This document shows positions 33,088-42,395 of a stretch of 64,000 nt of DNA, in pieces (position 1 is the stretch's first letter; each line of letters begins with the position of its first letter). The DNA is from Duganella sp. 1411 (lineage in GTDB: Bacteria; Pseudomonadota; Gammaproteobacteria; Burkholderiales; Burkholderiaceae_D). The notes under the pieces were generated by a model. The model saw only the letters and a list, made by a program, of their open reading frames with translations. It had not been told where the DNA came from and searched no databases. The translations under genes were made by a program, and so were the position numbers. The DNA lies in the NCBI RefSeq assembly GCF_017833525.1, contig NZ_JAFICD010000001.1:1860001-1924000 (forward strand), written 5' to 3'.

Positions 33088-34290
33088 ATGAGCACCTTCG
33101 GCCGGCTGTGGCGCTGGCGCCTGACGCATTTCCGCGTCACGTCCCTGCGGTTGCTGGAGCGGCGCTGGCAAAACGTCCTGTTCCTGCTGTTTATGCTGTC
33201 GCCGGCCCTGATGCCGCTGCCCGAACAAATCTACTGGCTCGGCCGGCCGGTGGCGGTCATGGCCGCGCCAGGGTGGGACGGGCTGGCGCTGGGCGCGCTG
33301 GGCCTGGTGACCCTGTTCGCCTGGTTGTGGACCGGCTTGCAGGCGCACGCGCTCGACGGCGCCGGCGCCTGGCGCCACCTGCGCGCCATGCCGCTCGGCG
33401 CCAGCATGGCGCTGCGGGTCGACCTGGCGGTGCTGGCGGTGGCCGACCTGCCGTTGTGGCTGCCGTTTGCCGCCGCCATCTTCTCGTTGCGCGGCGATCC
33501 GGCGGCCGTGGCGATCGTGGCCGCCCTGGCGTTGCAGCTGCCGCTGTTCCAGGCGCTGTGGTTGAGGGGATCGTGGCGCGCCGCCGCCGGCTGCCTGCTG
33601 TTCGACGTGGCCGGCATGGCGTTGCGCGCCGGCGGATTATCGCCGTGGCTGTTCGCCGCAATGGCGGCCGGCGGCGCCGGCACCGCCCTGGCCTGCCTGA
33701 TCCGCTCGCCCGGCCCCGGCATGCGCGGCATGGCAGTGGTGCCGCGCGTATTGCGCCTGGGCGCCGGCCGCGCCCGCATCCTCAATCTGGCGGCGATCGA
33801 TCTGCGCCACCTGTTCAGGGTCAGCCAGCTGGCCCAGCATGTGCGTCTGCTGCTGTGCATGGCATGGCCGCTGCTGTTGAACCGCTTGCTCGGTTTGAGT
33901 GCGCTCGACGACGCCAGCAGCCGCGTCGCGCTGCTGTGCCTCGCCTGGCCGCCGCTGATCTTCAACCTGTCCGGCCTGGCCGTCGATCTGGCGGCGCTGC
34001 ACGCGCCGATGCTGCCGCTGCACCGCGCGCTTGGGGTGGCCGGGCACCAGTTGCACACCGCCATGCTGCTGGTGCTCGGCACGCTGTTGAGTCTGGCGTG
34101 CCTGCCGCTGGCGACCGCGCTGTACCCGCATGGAAAGTCGCCGCTGGTGCTGGCGCTGTTCCCTGTCGGGGTGGCGACGCTGGCGGTGTGTGCGCAGCTC
34201 AATCTCAGCGCCCGCGCCCGGGGTTTTCTTCCGAAAGTAGCGGTGGTGGCGACGGCATGCTTTGCCCAGATCGCCCTGCTCTCCCTTTAG
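33088..34290 (+). CDS. Predicted membrane subunit of ABC system
   Basis: A 400-residue polytopic membrane protein with roughly ten hydrophobic segments, including NVLFLLFMLSPALMP, LALGALGLVTLFAWLW and MLLVLGTLLSLACLPLATAL. It starts MSTFGRLWRWR with a purine-rich GGGGAA upstream. The sequence has no recognisable catalytic or transport motif. Its position right after a lone ATPase gene, and its spacing, suggest it is the membrane partner. I do not recognise a named family. Confidence 0.75.
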   Translation: MSTFGRLWRWRLTHFRVTSLRLLERRWQNVLFLLFMLSPALMPLPEQIYWLGRPVAVMAAPGWDGLALGALGLVTLFAWLWTGLQAHALDGAGAWRHLRAMPLGASMALRVDLAVLAVADLPLWLPFAAAIFSLRGDPAAVAIVAALALQLPLFQALWLRGSWRAAAGCLLFDVAGMALRAGGLSPWLFAAMAAGGAGTALACLIRSPGPGMRGMAVVPRVLRLGAGRARILNLAAIDLRHLFRVSQLAQHVRLLLCMAWPLLLNRLLGLSALDDASSRVALLCLAWPPLIFNLSGLAVDLAALHAPMLPLHRALGVAGHQLHTAMLLVLGTLLSLACLPLATALYPHGKSPLVLALFPVGVATLAVCAQLNLSARARGFLPKVAVVATACFAQIALLSL

Positions 34291-34320
34291 TTATTCGTAC
34301 CGGAACCCGCCGTCGGCGGC

Positions 34321-35754
34321 CTATTGCCCCGGCACGTCCCATCCACCCGCCAGCGCCTTGTACACCGCCACCAGCGTGGTCGCCGCCCCCGCCTGCGATT
34401 GCGCCAGCCGGTCGCGCGCCGTCAGCAGTTCGCGCTCGGCGTCGAGCACCGTCAGGAAATCGGTCGAGCCGACCGCGAAGCGCTCGCGCGCGATCAGCGC
34501 CGCCTGTTCCGACGACTGCGCCGCCTCGTACAGCAACGCCGCCTGCCGCTGGCTGCGCGTGTACGCCGCCAGCGCGCCCTCGGTTTCCTCCAGCGCCGCC
34601 AGCACCGCGCGCTCGTAGGCGATCATCGCGCCCTCGCTGCGCGCATCGGCCGCCGCGATCTGCGCGCGGATGCGGCCGAAGTCCAGCAAGTTCCACGTCA
34701 GCTGCGCGCCCAGGTTGTAGACATACGCCGGCCCCTTGGCCAACTCGCTCAGGTGCTGCGCGTTCTGCCCCAAGGTCCCGCCCAGCACCACCTGCGGGAA
34801 CAGCGCGCTGCGCGCCACGCCCACCTGCGCCGCCGCCGCGCTGACCTGCGCCTCGGCCAATTGAATGTCCGGGCGCCGCCGCAACAGCTCCGCCGGCGAT
34901 CCGACCGCCGACAGCTCCACCGCCTGCAATCCTGGCAAGGCCTTCACCGGCTCCAGTTCGGCGTCGAGCGCCGTCGGCTGCTGGCCGCACAGCATGGCGA
35001 TGCGGTAACGGGTGCGGATCAGCGCCGATTCCAGCGCCGGTATGTTGGCCGCCGTCGACTTGACCAGCGCCCGCGCGCGTTCGCTGTCGAGCGCCGTGCC
35101 GCGTCCGACGTCGAGCCGGGCGTCGACCAGCTTGAGCGCCTCGTTCTGCGTCTCCAGCGAGGAGACGGCCACCCGCAACTGCTCCTGCAGGCCGCGTAGG
35201 TCGAAGTAGTTGCGCGCCACCTCCGCCGCCACGCTCACCTGCGCCGCCCGAACACCGGCCGCTCCGGCCAGCACATTGGCCTCGGCCGCGCGCCGGGCGT
35301 CGCCCAGGCGGCCGAACAGGTCGACCTCCCAGCTGACATCCAGCCCGGCGGAGTAGTTGTTGTTGGTGCTGACGACACCGGCGTCGTTCGGCCCGCGGAT
35401 GCGCGCGGCGCCGGCGTTGACGCCGATGCTGGGCAGCAGATTGGCGTCGGCGAAGCGGTTCAGCGCGCGCGCCTCGCGCAGGCTGGCGGCGGCCGAGCGC
35501 ACGTCGGTGTTGGCCGACAGCGCCCGCTCGACCAGGCTGTCGAGCAGCGGATCGTTGAAGCCGCGCCAGAACCGGCTGACCGGCTGCTCGGCCTTGACGC
35601 CGGCCGGCGCGTTGGTGAAGCCGGCGCCCAGCACCGGTTCGAAGTGCTTGACCGGCGGCGCGCTGGAACAGGCGCCCAGCGCCAGCGCGACGAAGGATGC
35701 AAGTGCGGCGATGCCGGCCGGACGCAGGCGGGCCATGCGGCGAGACGTGATCAT
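34321..35754 (-). CDS. RND efflux outer-membrane lipoprotein (NodT/OprM family)
   Basis: A 477-residue TolC-like outer-membrane factor. The signal and lipobox LALGACSSA give an acylated Cys. Two OEP repeats follow: DVRSAAASLREARALNRFA with EVDLFGRLGDARRAAEAN, then LLRRRPDIQLAEAQVSAAAA with LTWNLLDFGRIRAQI. It starts inside an ATGA overlap with the RND pump gene and has a strong AAGGAGG. It forms the outer-membrane channel of a tripartite pump. Its end lies 30 bp from a convergent gene. Confidence 0.95.
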   Translation of the reverse strand: MITSRRMARLRPAGIAALASFVALALGACSSAPPVKHFEPVLGAGFTNAPAGVKAEQPVSRFWRGFNDPLLDSLVERALSANTDVRSAAASLREARALNRFADANLLPSIGVNAGAARIRGPNDAGVVSTNNNYSAGLDVSWEVDLFGRLGDARRAAEANVLAGAAGVRAAQVSVAAEVARNYFDLRGLQEQLRVAVSSLETQNEALKLVDARLDVGRGTALDSERARALVKSTAANIPALESALIRTRYRIAMLCGQQPTALDAELEPVKALPGLQAVELSAVGSPAELLRRRPDIQLAEAQVSAAAAQVGVARSALFPQVVLGGTLGQNAQHLSELAKGPAYVYNLGAQLTWNLLDFGRIRAQIAAADARSEGAMIAYERAVLAALEETEGALAAYTRSQRQAALLYEAAQSSEQAALIARERFAVGSTDFLTVLDAERELLTARDRLAQSQAGAATTLVAVYKALAGGWDVPGQ

Positions 35755-38700
35755 AAGTCCTCCTTGCGTGGCTCGTGCGCGGAAGGAGCCCTGTGCGCAC
35801 CCGGCGCCCCGGCCGGTCCGGCGTCGTCCACGCCGGCGTGGAACGGATGCGCGGCGGCGTCGATCTCGCGCCGCAGTTCCATCGCGTGGGCGCGGCGTTT
35901 CTCGGTGCCCTTGCGCAGCAGCGCGTAGAACACCGGCGTCAGGAAGATGCCGAACAAGGTCACGCCGACCATGCCGGAGAACACCGCGATCCCCATCGCG
36001 CGGCGCATTTCGCTGCCCGCGCCGCTGCCGAGGATCAGCGGCACCACGCCGGCGCAAAACGCGATCGACGTCATCAGAATCGGCCGCAGGCGCAGATGGC
36101 AAGCCTCGATCACCGCGTCCATCATCGATTTGCCCTGCTCTTCCAGCTCCTTGGCGAATTCCACGATCAGGATCGCGTTCTTGCACGCCAGGCCGACCAG
36201 CACCACCAGCGCCACCTGCGTGAACAGATTCAAATCGCCCGCCTGGCCGAACGGCGGGAAGTGCGACAGCCACACCCCGAACAGCGCCGACAGGATACAC
36301 ATCGGAACGATCATGATGATGGCCAGCGGCAGGCTCCAGCTTTCATACTGCGCCGTCAGCACCAGCACCACCAGCACCACCGACAGGAACAGCACCGCGC
36401 CCAGGGTCGGGATCTTGATGTCGAGGCCCGGCAGGTTCACGGAACGCGTCAGCCGGTCCTGGTAGGCCAGGTCGGTCCACTCGTACGACATGCCGCGCGG
36501 CAGATTCTTGACCATGCGTTCGATCTCCGCCTCCGACTGGCCGCTGGAGAAGCCCGGATTGGCGGCGCCGTTGATGTCGGCCGAAGGGAAGCCGTTGTAG
36601 CGCGTCACGCGGGTCGGGCCGAAGGTCGGATTGACCTGCATGACGGAGCCCAGCGGCACCATCTGTCCGGCCGCGTTGCGCGTCTCCAGCCGCGCGATGC
36701 TGTCGGCGCGGGAGCGGAACGGCGCGTCGGCCTGCACCACCACCTGGTAGGTCTTGCCGAAGCGGGTGAAGTCGTTGACGTACAGCGAGCCCAGATTGAT
36801 CTGCAAGGTGTCGTAGATATCCTGCAGCGGCAAGCCCATTTGCTTGGCCTTGGTGCGGTCGACGTCCGCGAACAGCTGTGGCACGTTGATGTCGTAGGTC
36901 GAATACGGCGTGCCGATGCTCGATTTCGGATTGCCGTAGATCTGACCGAGCACGCCCCAGATCGCGCCGTACAGGGCTTGCTCGCCCTGGCTACCGCGAT
37001 CCTGCACCTGCACCTTGAAGCCGCCGGCGTTACCGAGGCCGTCGACCGCCGGCGGCGGCACCACGAACATGCGCGCGCCCTGGATCTGCTGGATCGCGCC
37101 ATTGACCTTGCCCAGGATCGCGTCCTTCGACAGGTCGCCCGAGGTGCGCTTCTCGAACGGCGCCAGGCCGAAGAAGACGATGCCCTCGTTGGGCGAGGCC
37201 GAGAAGCCGGCGATCGACAGCCCCGGGAAGGCGATCGAATCGGTGATGCCCGGCACCTTGAGCGCGATGTCGCTCATGTCGCGGATCACCTTCTCGGTGC
37301 GTGACAGCGAGGAGCCGGCCGGCAGCTGCGCCACGCCGATCAGATACTGCTTGTCCGGCGCCGGCACGAAGCCGCTCGGGATGCGCGTGAACAGCAGCCC
37401 GGTCAGCACCAGCAGCACGCCGTACACCACCAGCGCCAGCGACTTGCGTCCCAGCAGACCGGTCACGCCCCGGCTGTAGGCCGCGCTGCGGCGCTGGAAC
37501 ATGCAATTAAACCAGTGGAAGAAGCGGCCGAACACCTTGTCCATGCCGCGCGAGAGCCGGTCCTTGGGCGCGTCGTGGGGGCGCAAAAGCATCGCCGCCA
37601 GCGCCGGCGACAGGGTCAGCGAGTTGAACGCCGAGATCACCGTCGAAATGGCGATGGTGGCGGCGAACTGCTTGTAGAACTGGCCGGACAGCCCGGGCAC
37701 GAAGGTGAGCGGAATGAACACCGCGCACAGCACCAGCGCGATGGCGATGATCGGCCCACTGACCTCGTTCATTGCGCGCACCGTGGCGTCGTGCGGCGTC
37801 AGGCCGTCGGCGATGTTGCGCTCGACGTTCTCCACCACCACGATGGCGTCGTCGACCACGATACCGATCGCCAGCACCAGTCCGAACAAGGTCAGCGTGT
37901 TGATCGAATACCCGAGCAACAGCAGCACGGCGAAGGTGCCGACGATCGACACCGGCACCGCCAGCAGCGGAATCACCGACGCGCGCCAGGTCTGCAGGAA
38001 GATGATCACCACCAGCACCACCAGCAGCACCGCCTCGATCAGCGTGTGCACCACCTTTTCGATGGAGGTCTGCACGAAGCGGGTCGGGTCGTAGACGATG
38101 CTGTAGTCGACGCCCTTGGGGAAGTTGGCCTTCAGGCGCGCCATCGTCGCCCGCACGTCGTCCGACAGCTGCAGCGCGTTCGAGCCGGGCGCCTGGAAGA
38201 TGGCGATCGCCGCCGCCTCCTTGTTATTGAGCAGGCTACGCAGCGAATAGGTGCTGGCGCTCATCTCGACCCGGCCGACATCCTTGACCCGCACCACCGC
38301 GCCGCTGGCCGGATCGCTGCGCACGATGATGTTGGAAAAATCCTCCTCCGTGATCAGGCGCCCCTGCGCGTTGACCTGCAGCTGGAAGTCGGTGTCGTCG
38401 GGCGCCGGCGGCGAACCGACCACGCCCGCCGCCACCTGCGCGTTCTGCTCGCGGATCGCCGCCACCACGTCGCCGGCGGTCATGCCGCGACCGGCCAGTT
38501 GCTGGGGATTGAGCCACACCCGCATCGCGTAATCGCCGGCGCCGAACTGCAGCACCGACCCCATGCCCGGGATGCGCAGCAGGTCGTCGCGCACATTCAG
38601 GTTGGCGTAGTTGCGCAGATAGAGGGCGTCGTGGCTGTTGTCGGGACTGACCATGTGCACCACCATGGTCAGGTTGGGCGACTGCTTCTCGGTCGTCACG

Positions 38701-39083
38701 CCGATGGTGCGCACGATCTCCGGCAGCCGCGGCAAGGCGCGGTTGATGCGGTTCTGCACCGCCGTCTCGGCCTGCTCCGGCACGGTGCCGATCTTGAAGG
38801 TCACCGTCAGCGCCATGCTGCCGTCGGCGGTGGCGCGGCTTTCGAAGTACAGCATGTGTTCCAGGCCGTTGATCTGCTCCTCCAGCGGCGCGGCCACGGT
38901 TTCCGAAATCACGCGCGGATTGGCGCCCGGGAACTGGGCGCGCACGACGATCTGCGGCGGCGCCACTTCGGGATACTCCGAAATCGGCAGCTGGAAAATG
39001 GCCAGCACGCCGACCAGGAAAATGAACAGCGATAAAACGGTGGCGAAGCGCGGACGATCGATGAAAAACCGTGAGATATCCAT
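35751..39083 (-). CDS. RND multidrug efflux transporter, HAE1 family (MexF/AcrB-like)
   Basis: A 1110-residue inner-membrane proton antiporter, slightly longer than AcrB because of a C-terminal extension of about 60 residues (ending HEPRKEDL). It begins MDISRFFIDRPRFATVLS, like MexF. TM4 carries GIVVDDAIVVVENVERN with the Asp pair used for proton transfer, and the FPGAN/PLEEQINGLEHMLY segment is HAE1-typical. It exports diverse hydrophobic or amphiphilic compounds. The gene is 11 bp after the adaptor gene and overlaps the outer-membrane factor by 4 bp. No regulator gene is adjacent. Confidence 0.96.
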   Translation of the reverse strand: MDISRFFIDRPRFATVLSLFIFLVGVLAIFQLPISEYPEVAPPQIVVRAQFPGANPRVISETVAAPLEEQINGLEHMLYFESRATADGSMALTVTFKIGTVPEQAETAVQNRINRALPRLPEIVRTIGVTTEKQSPNLTMVVHMVSPDNSHDALYLRNYANLNVRDDLLRIPGMGSVLQFGAGDYAMRVWLNPQQLAGRGMTAGDVVAAIREQNAQVAAGVVGSPPAPDDTDFQLQVNAQGRLITEEDFSNIIVRSDPASGAVVRVKDVGRVEMSASTYSLRSLLNNKEAAAIAIFQAPGSNALQLSDDVRATMARLKANFPKGVDYSIVYDPTRFVQTSIEKVVHTLIEAVLLVVLVVIIFLQTWRASVIPLLAVPVSIVGTFAVLLLLGYSINTLTLFGLVLAIGIVVDDAIVVVENVERNIADGLTPHDATVRAMNEVSGPIIAIALVLCAVFIPLTFVPGLSGQFYKQFAATIAISTVISAFNSLTLSPALAAMLLRPHDAPKDRLSRGMDKVFGRFFHWFNCMFQRRSAAYSRGVTGLLGRKSLALVVYGVLLVLTGLLFTRIPSGFVPAPDKQYLIGVAQLPAGSSLSRTEKVIRDMSDIALKVPGITDSIAFPGLSIAGFSASPNEGIVFFGLAPFEKRTSGDLSKDAILGKVNGAIQQIQGARMFVVPPPAVDGLGNAGGFKVQVQDRGSQGEQALYGAIWGVLGQIYGNPKSSIGTPYSTYDINVPQLFADVDRTKAKQMGLPLQDIYDTLQINLGSLYVNDFTRFGKTYQVVVQADAPFRSRADSIARLETRNAAGQMVPLGSVMQVNPTFGPTRVTRYNGFPSADINGAANPGFSSGQSEAEIERMVKNLPRGMSYEWTDLAYQDRLTRSVNLPGLDIKIPTLGAVLFLSVVLVVLVLTAQYESWSLPLAIIMIVPMCILSALFGVWLSHFPPFGQAGDLNLFTQVALVVLVGLACKNAILIVEFAKELEEQGKSMMDAVIEACHLRLRPILMTSIAFCAGVVPLILGSGAGSEMRRAMGIAVFSGMVGVTLFGIFLTPVFYALLRKGTEKRRAHAMELRREIDAAAHPFHAGVDDAGPAGAPGAHRAPSAHEPRKEDL

Positions 39084-39094
39084 GCGTGCGCCCC

Positions 39095-40315
39095 TCAGCT
39101 CTTGGCGACGGCGGGAGCGGCGGGGGCGCCCGGCGGCGCCGCCGCCGGTAATGGCCGGCCGTTTTCATCGAGCTTGACCTGCTGCGGCGTGACGGGGGCG
39201 CCCGGGAAGGCGCGCAGCAGGCCGTCGACGATCACCAGTTCGCCGGCCTTGACGCCGGTGACCGCGCGCATGCCGCCGATCAGCGCGCCGGTCTTGACCT
39301 CGCGCTGGTCGACGATGTTGTTCTTGCCGACCACCAGCACCACCTTGCGCGTCTGGTCGGTGGTGATGGCGCGGTCGGGCACCATCGTCGCGGAATACTT
39401 GCCGCTGCCGACCAGCTGCAGGCGCGCGAACAGGCCGGGCGTGTACAGGCCGTCCTTGTTGTCGAACACGGCGCGCCCGCGCATCGAGGCGGTGGCCGGA
39501 TTAAGGCGGTTGTCGACGAAGTCCATCTTGCCCTCATGCGGGTAGCCCTCCTCGTTGGCCAGGCCCAGACGCACCGCGTTGGGCGCCTCGCGCGACGACG
39601 GCCGCGAGCCCTCGCGCGCGGAGCGCATGTATTTCAGGTAGATCGCCTCGCTGGCGTCGAAGTAGGCGTAGACACGGTCGCTCGACACCAACGTCGTCAA
39701 CACCGGATCGCCGACGCTCACCAGGTTGCCCTCGGTGATATTGGCGCGCGAGGTGCGGCCCGTCACCGGCGCCGTGATGTTGGTGAACTCCAGATTGAGC
39801 CTGGCCTGCGCCAGCGCCGCCTCGGCCGCCTTGACGTTGGCCTGGGCGCTCGCCAGCGCGGCGCGCAGCTGGTCGATCTCCTGCTGGCTCACGCCGCGCA
39901 CCGCCACCAGTTTTTCGGCGCGCGCCAGCTCGGTCCTGTTCAACTCACCCTGGGTCTTGGCGGCCAGCAGTTGCGCCTCCAGCCGCGCCGTCTCGGCGGC
40001 GAAGGGACGCGGATCGATGGTGAACAGCTTGTCGCCCTTCTTGACGACCTGCCCCTCGCGGAAATGCACCTTGGTCAGCATGCCGGCCACGCGCGAGCGG
40101 ATGTCGACCGTGTCGGGCGCCTCCAGCCGGGCCGTGAACTCGTCGAACTCCTGCACGTCGCGCTGCACCACCGGCGCCACCGACACCGGCGGCGGACCGC
40201 CGGCGTGCTGGCCGGCGCCGTCGCCCTTGCCGCAGGCGGCCAAGGTCAGCGCAAGGCCGCACAACAAGGAATGTTTCGCCCAGCGCGAGCGGGACAGTGC
40301 GGCCAGAATTTCCAT
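39095..40315 (-). CDS. RND periplasmic adaptor lipoprotein (MexE/AcrA-like)
   Basis: A 406-residue membrane-fusion protein. The signal ends LTLAACGKGD, giving a lipoprotein Cys. The biotinyl-lipoyl halves show TVDIRSRVAGMLTKVHFREGQVVKKGD and, after the coiled-coil hairpin (~residues 100-175), LEFTNITAPVTGRTSRA. The C-terminal tail is Pro/Ala-rich. GGGAG precedes the ATG. It heads the operon adaptor-pump-outer-membrane factor. The upstream 230 bp separates it from a divergent SDR gene and includes an AT-rich stretch likely holding its promoter. Confidence 0.95.
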   Translation of the reverse strand: MEILAALSRSRWAKHSLLCGLALTLAACGKGDGAGQHAGGPPPVSVAPVVQRDVQEFDEFTARLEAPDTVDIRSRVAGMLTKVHFREGQVVKKGDKLFTIDPRPFAAETARLEAQLLAAKTQGELNRTELARAEKLVAVRGVSQQEIDQLRAALASAQANVKAAEAALAQARLNLEFTNITAPVTGRTSRANITEGNLVSVGDPVLTTLVSSDRVYAYFDASEAIYLKYMRSAREGSRPSSREAPNAVRLGLANEEGYPHEGKMDFVDNRLNPATASMRGRAVFDNKDGLYTPGLFARLQLVGSGKYSATMVPDRAITTDQTRKVVLVVGKNNIVDQREVKTGALIGGMRAVTGVKAGELVIVDGLLRAFPGAPVTPQQVKLDENGRPLPAAAPPGAPAAPAVAKS

Positions 40316-40547
40316 CGTTGACTCCCGGTAAAGGTGACGAGCGTGAGTTGCTGGTTGATACTAATAAAGTAATGAATTCTGACAAAAAAATGTTGGCCTG
40401 TCATTAACTTTAAATTCGGCAAGGACTACAAGACGAGGAAAAGACCGAAAAACCCGCCACAGCGCTTCCTACCGGCTTGCAAGTGGCAGTCCTACATCGC
40501 CACCGGCCCCCGCGTGACACAATATTGGTCACCTAGCGAGGTCGATG

Positions 40548-41567
40548 ATGGAAGTTCCTTTGAAAAAGCTATCTGAACAAGTCATGGTGATCACCGGCGC
40601 CACCAGCGGCATCGGGCTGACGACGGCGCGCATGGCGGCCGAAGCCGGCGCCAAACTGGTGCTGGCCGCGCGCAGCGCCGACGCCCTGCATCAACTGGCC
40701 GACGAATTGGCCGCGCGCGGCGCCGAGGCGCTGGCCGTGCCCACCGACGTCGGCGAGCGCGCCGAGGTCGAAAAGCTGGGCCAGGCGGCCATCGACCGCT
40801 TCGGCCGCGTCGATAGCTGGGTCAACAACGCCGGCGTGTCGATTTTCGGGCGCCACGAGGACGTCACCGACGAAGACCGGCAACGCCTGTTCCAGACCAA
40901 TTTCTGGGGCGTGGTGCACGGCTCGCTGGAGGCGCTGCGCCGCATGAAGCGCGACGGCGGCGCGCTGATCAACCTGGGCAGCGAAGTGTCGGACCGCGCC
41001 GTGCCGCTGCAAGGCATCTACTCGGCCTCCAAGCACGCGGTCAAGGGCTTCACCGATTCGCTGCGCATGGAAATCGAAAAAGACCAGGTGCCGATCTCGG
41101 TCACGCTGATCAAGCCGGCCGCCATCGACACGATGCTGATCGCGCACGCCAAAAACTATCTGCGGCACGAACCGCGCCTGCCGCCGCCGCTGTACGCGCC
41201 GGAGGTCGTCGCCAGCGCCATCCTGCACGCCACCCAGCACCCGCAGCGCGACGTCTACGTGGGCGGCGCGGCCAAGATGATCGCCGTGGGCAGCTTCCAC
41301 ATGCCGCGCCTGTTCGACCACTATATGAAAGCGACCATGTTCAAGCAGCAGGAATCGGACCGGCCCGCCCCGCCCGACCGCCACGACACGCTGCACGCGG
41401 CCGACAGCCTGGAACTGCGGCAGCGGCTCGGGGCCACCTACAGCCGGGTGCACGAGCGTTCGCCCTACACCGCGGTGGCCTTGCGCTCCGGGCCCCTGAC
41501 GACGGCGCTGCTGTTCGGCGGCGCGGCGCTGGCCGCGTGGAAGCTGCTGGCGCGTCCGCCGCGCTGA
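40548..41567 (+). CDS. Short-chain dehydrogenase/reductase with C-terminal membrane helix
   Basis: A 339-residue classical SDR. Cofactor motif TGATSGIG near the N-terminus, NNAG, catalytic Ser in LGSEVSD region and YSASK. It is about 80 residues longer than a typical SDR; the extra part ends with a hydrophobic helix TTALLFGGAALAAWKLLA that may anchor it to the membrane. Two ATGs lie at 40545 and 40548; the second has the better distance to GAGG. It is followed 14 bp later by an orphan sdhB-like gene. Substrate unknown. Confidence 0.9.
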   Translation: MEVPLKKLSEQVMVITGATSGIGLTTARMAAEAGAKLVLAARSADALHQLADELAARGAEALAVPTDVGERAEVEKLGQAAIDRFGRVDSWVNNAGVSIFGRHEDVTDEDRQRLFQTNFWGVVHGSLEALRRMKRDGGALINLGSEVSDRAVPLQGIYSASKHAVKGFTDSLRMEIEKDQVPISVTLIKPAAIDTMLIAHAKNYLRHEPRLPPPLYAPEVVASAILHATQHPQRDVYVGGAAKMIAVGSFHMPRLFDHYMKATMFKQQESDRPAPPDRHDTLHAADSLELRQRLGATYSRVHERSPYTAVALRSGPLTTALLFGGAALAAWKLLARPPR

Positions 41568-41581
41568 CGCGAGGAGTCCCC

Positions 41582-42298
41582 ATGCCCCAAAACGGCCCCG
41601 TGCGACTGAAAATCTACCGCTACGACCCGGACACCGGCGAACCGCCGCGCATGCAGGACTACACCGTGGAGGCGGGCTACCGGGGCACCATGGTGCTCGA
41701 TCTGCTGATGCGCATCAAGGGCGACATCGACGACAGCCTGTCGTTCCGGCGCTCCTGCCGCGAAGGCGTGTGCGGTTCCGACTCGATGAACATCAACGGC
41801 AAGAACGGCCTGGCCTGCGTGACCGCGATCACGGAGCTGGACCAGCCGATCGTGCTGCGCCCCCTGCCGGGCGTGCCGGTGGTGCGCGACCTGATCGTCG
41901 ACCTGAGCGAATTCTGGAAGCAATACCACTCGATCAAGCCGTATTTGGTCAACGACGATCCGCCGCCCGAGCGCGAGCGCCTGCAGTCGCCGCAAGACCG
42001 TGACAAGCTCAACGGCCTGTACGAATGCATCCTGTGCGCCTGCTGCAGCACCGCCTGCCCCACCTTCTGGTGGAATCCGGACCGTTTCGTCGGCCCGGCC
42101 GGGTTGCTGCAGGCCTACCGCTTCATCGCCGACACCCGCGACAGCACGCCGTCGCAGCGGCTCGACGACCTCAGCGACGCCTACCGCCTGTTTCGCTGCC
42201 GCACCATCATGAATTGCACCGACGTCTGTCCCAAGGGACTCAATCCTGCGGCGGCGATCAGCGACATCCGCGACCTGCTGGTGCGGCGCATGATTTGA
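41582..42298 (+). CDS. Succinate dehydrogenase iron-sulfur subunit, orphan copy
   Basis: A 238-residue SdhB homologue of normal length. The N-terminal [2Fe-2S] site reads CREGVCGSD...GLAC, with Asp in the third position as in E. coli SdhB. The C-terminal domain has CILCACCSTACP for the [4Fe-4S] cluster and further ligands in CRTIMNCTDVCPKGLNP for the [3Fe-4S] cluster. AGGAG precedes the ATG. No sdhA, sdhC or sdhD is next to it, so it is either a spare subunit or part of a different complex. It lies between an SDR and an Fnr-type regulator. Confidence 0.92.
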   Translation: MPQNGPVRLKIYRYDPDTGEPPRMQDYTVEAGYRGTMVLDLLMRIKGDIDDSLSFRRSCREGVCGSDSMNINGKNGLACVTAITELDQPIVLRPLPGVPVVRDLIVDLSEFWKQYHSIKPYLVNDDPPPERERLQSPQDRDKLNGLYECILCACCSTACPTFWWNPDRFVGPAGLLQAYRFIADTRDSTPSQRLDDLSDAYRLFRCRTIMNCTDVCPKGLNPAAAISDIRDLLVRRMI

Positions 42299-42326
42299 GC
42301 GCGTGGACAAGCGAACCGGGAGGAAT

Positions 42327-42340
42327 TTGACGCAGATCAA
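42327..42340. promoter_or_regulatory. Fnr/Anr box
   Basis: TTGACGCAGATCAA matches the Fnr consensus TTGAT-N4-ATCAA at 9 of 10 fixed positions. It lies 56 bp before the regulator's ATG, with a possible -10 (TAGGCT, 42363-42368) placed as in a class II site. Autoregulation is likely. Confidence 0.7.
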
Positions 42341-42395
42341 TTTTTTTCCAGTTAAGACTTGCTAGGCTATCCATACTTTGCCTCAGGTCCTACAC

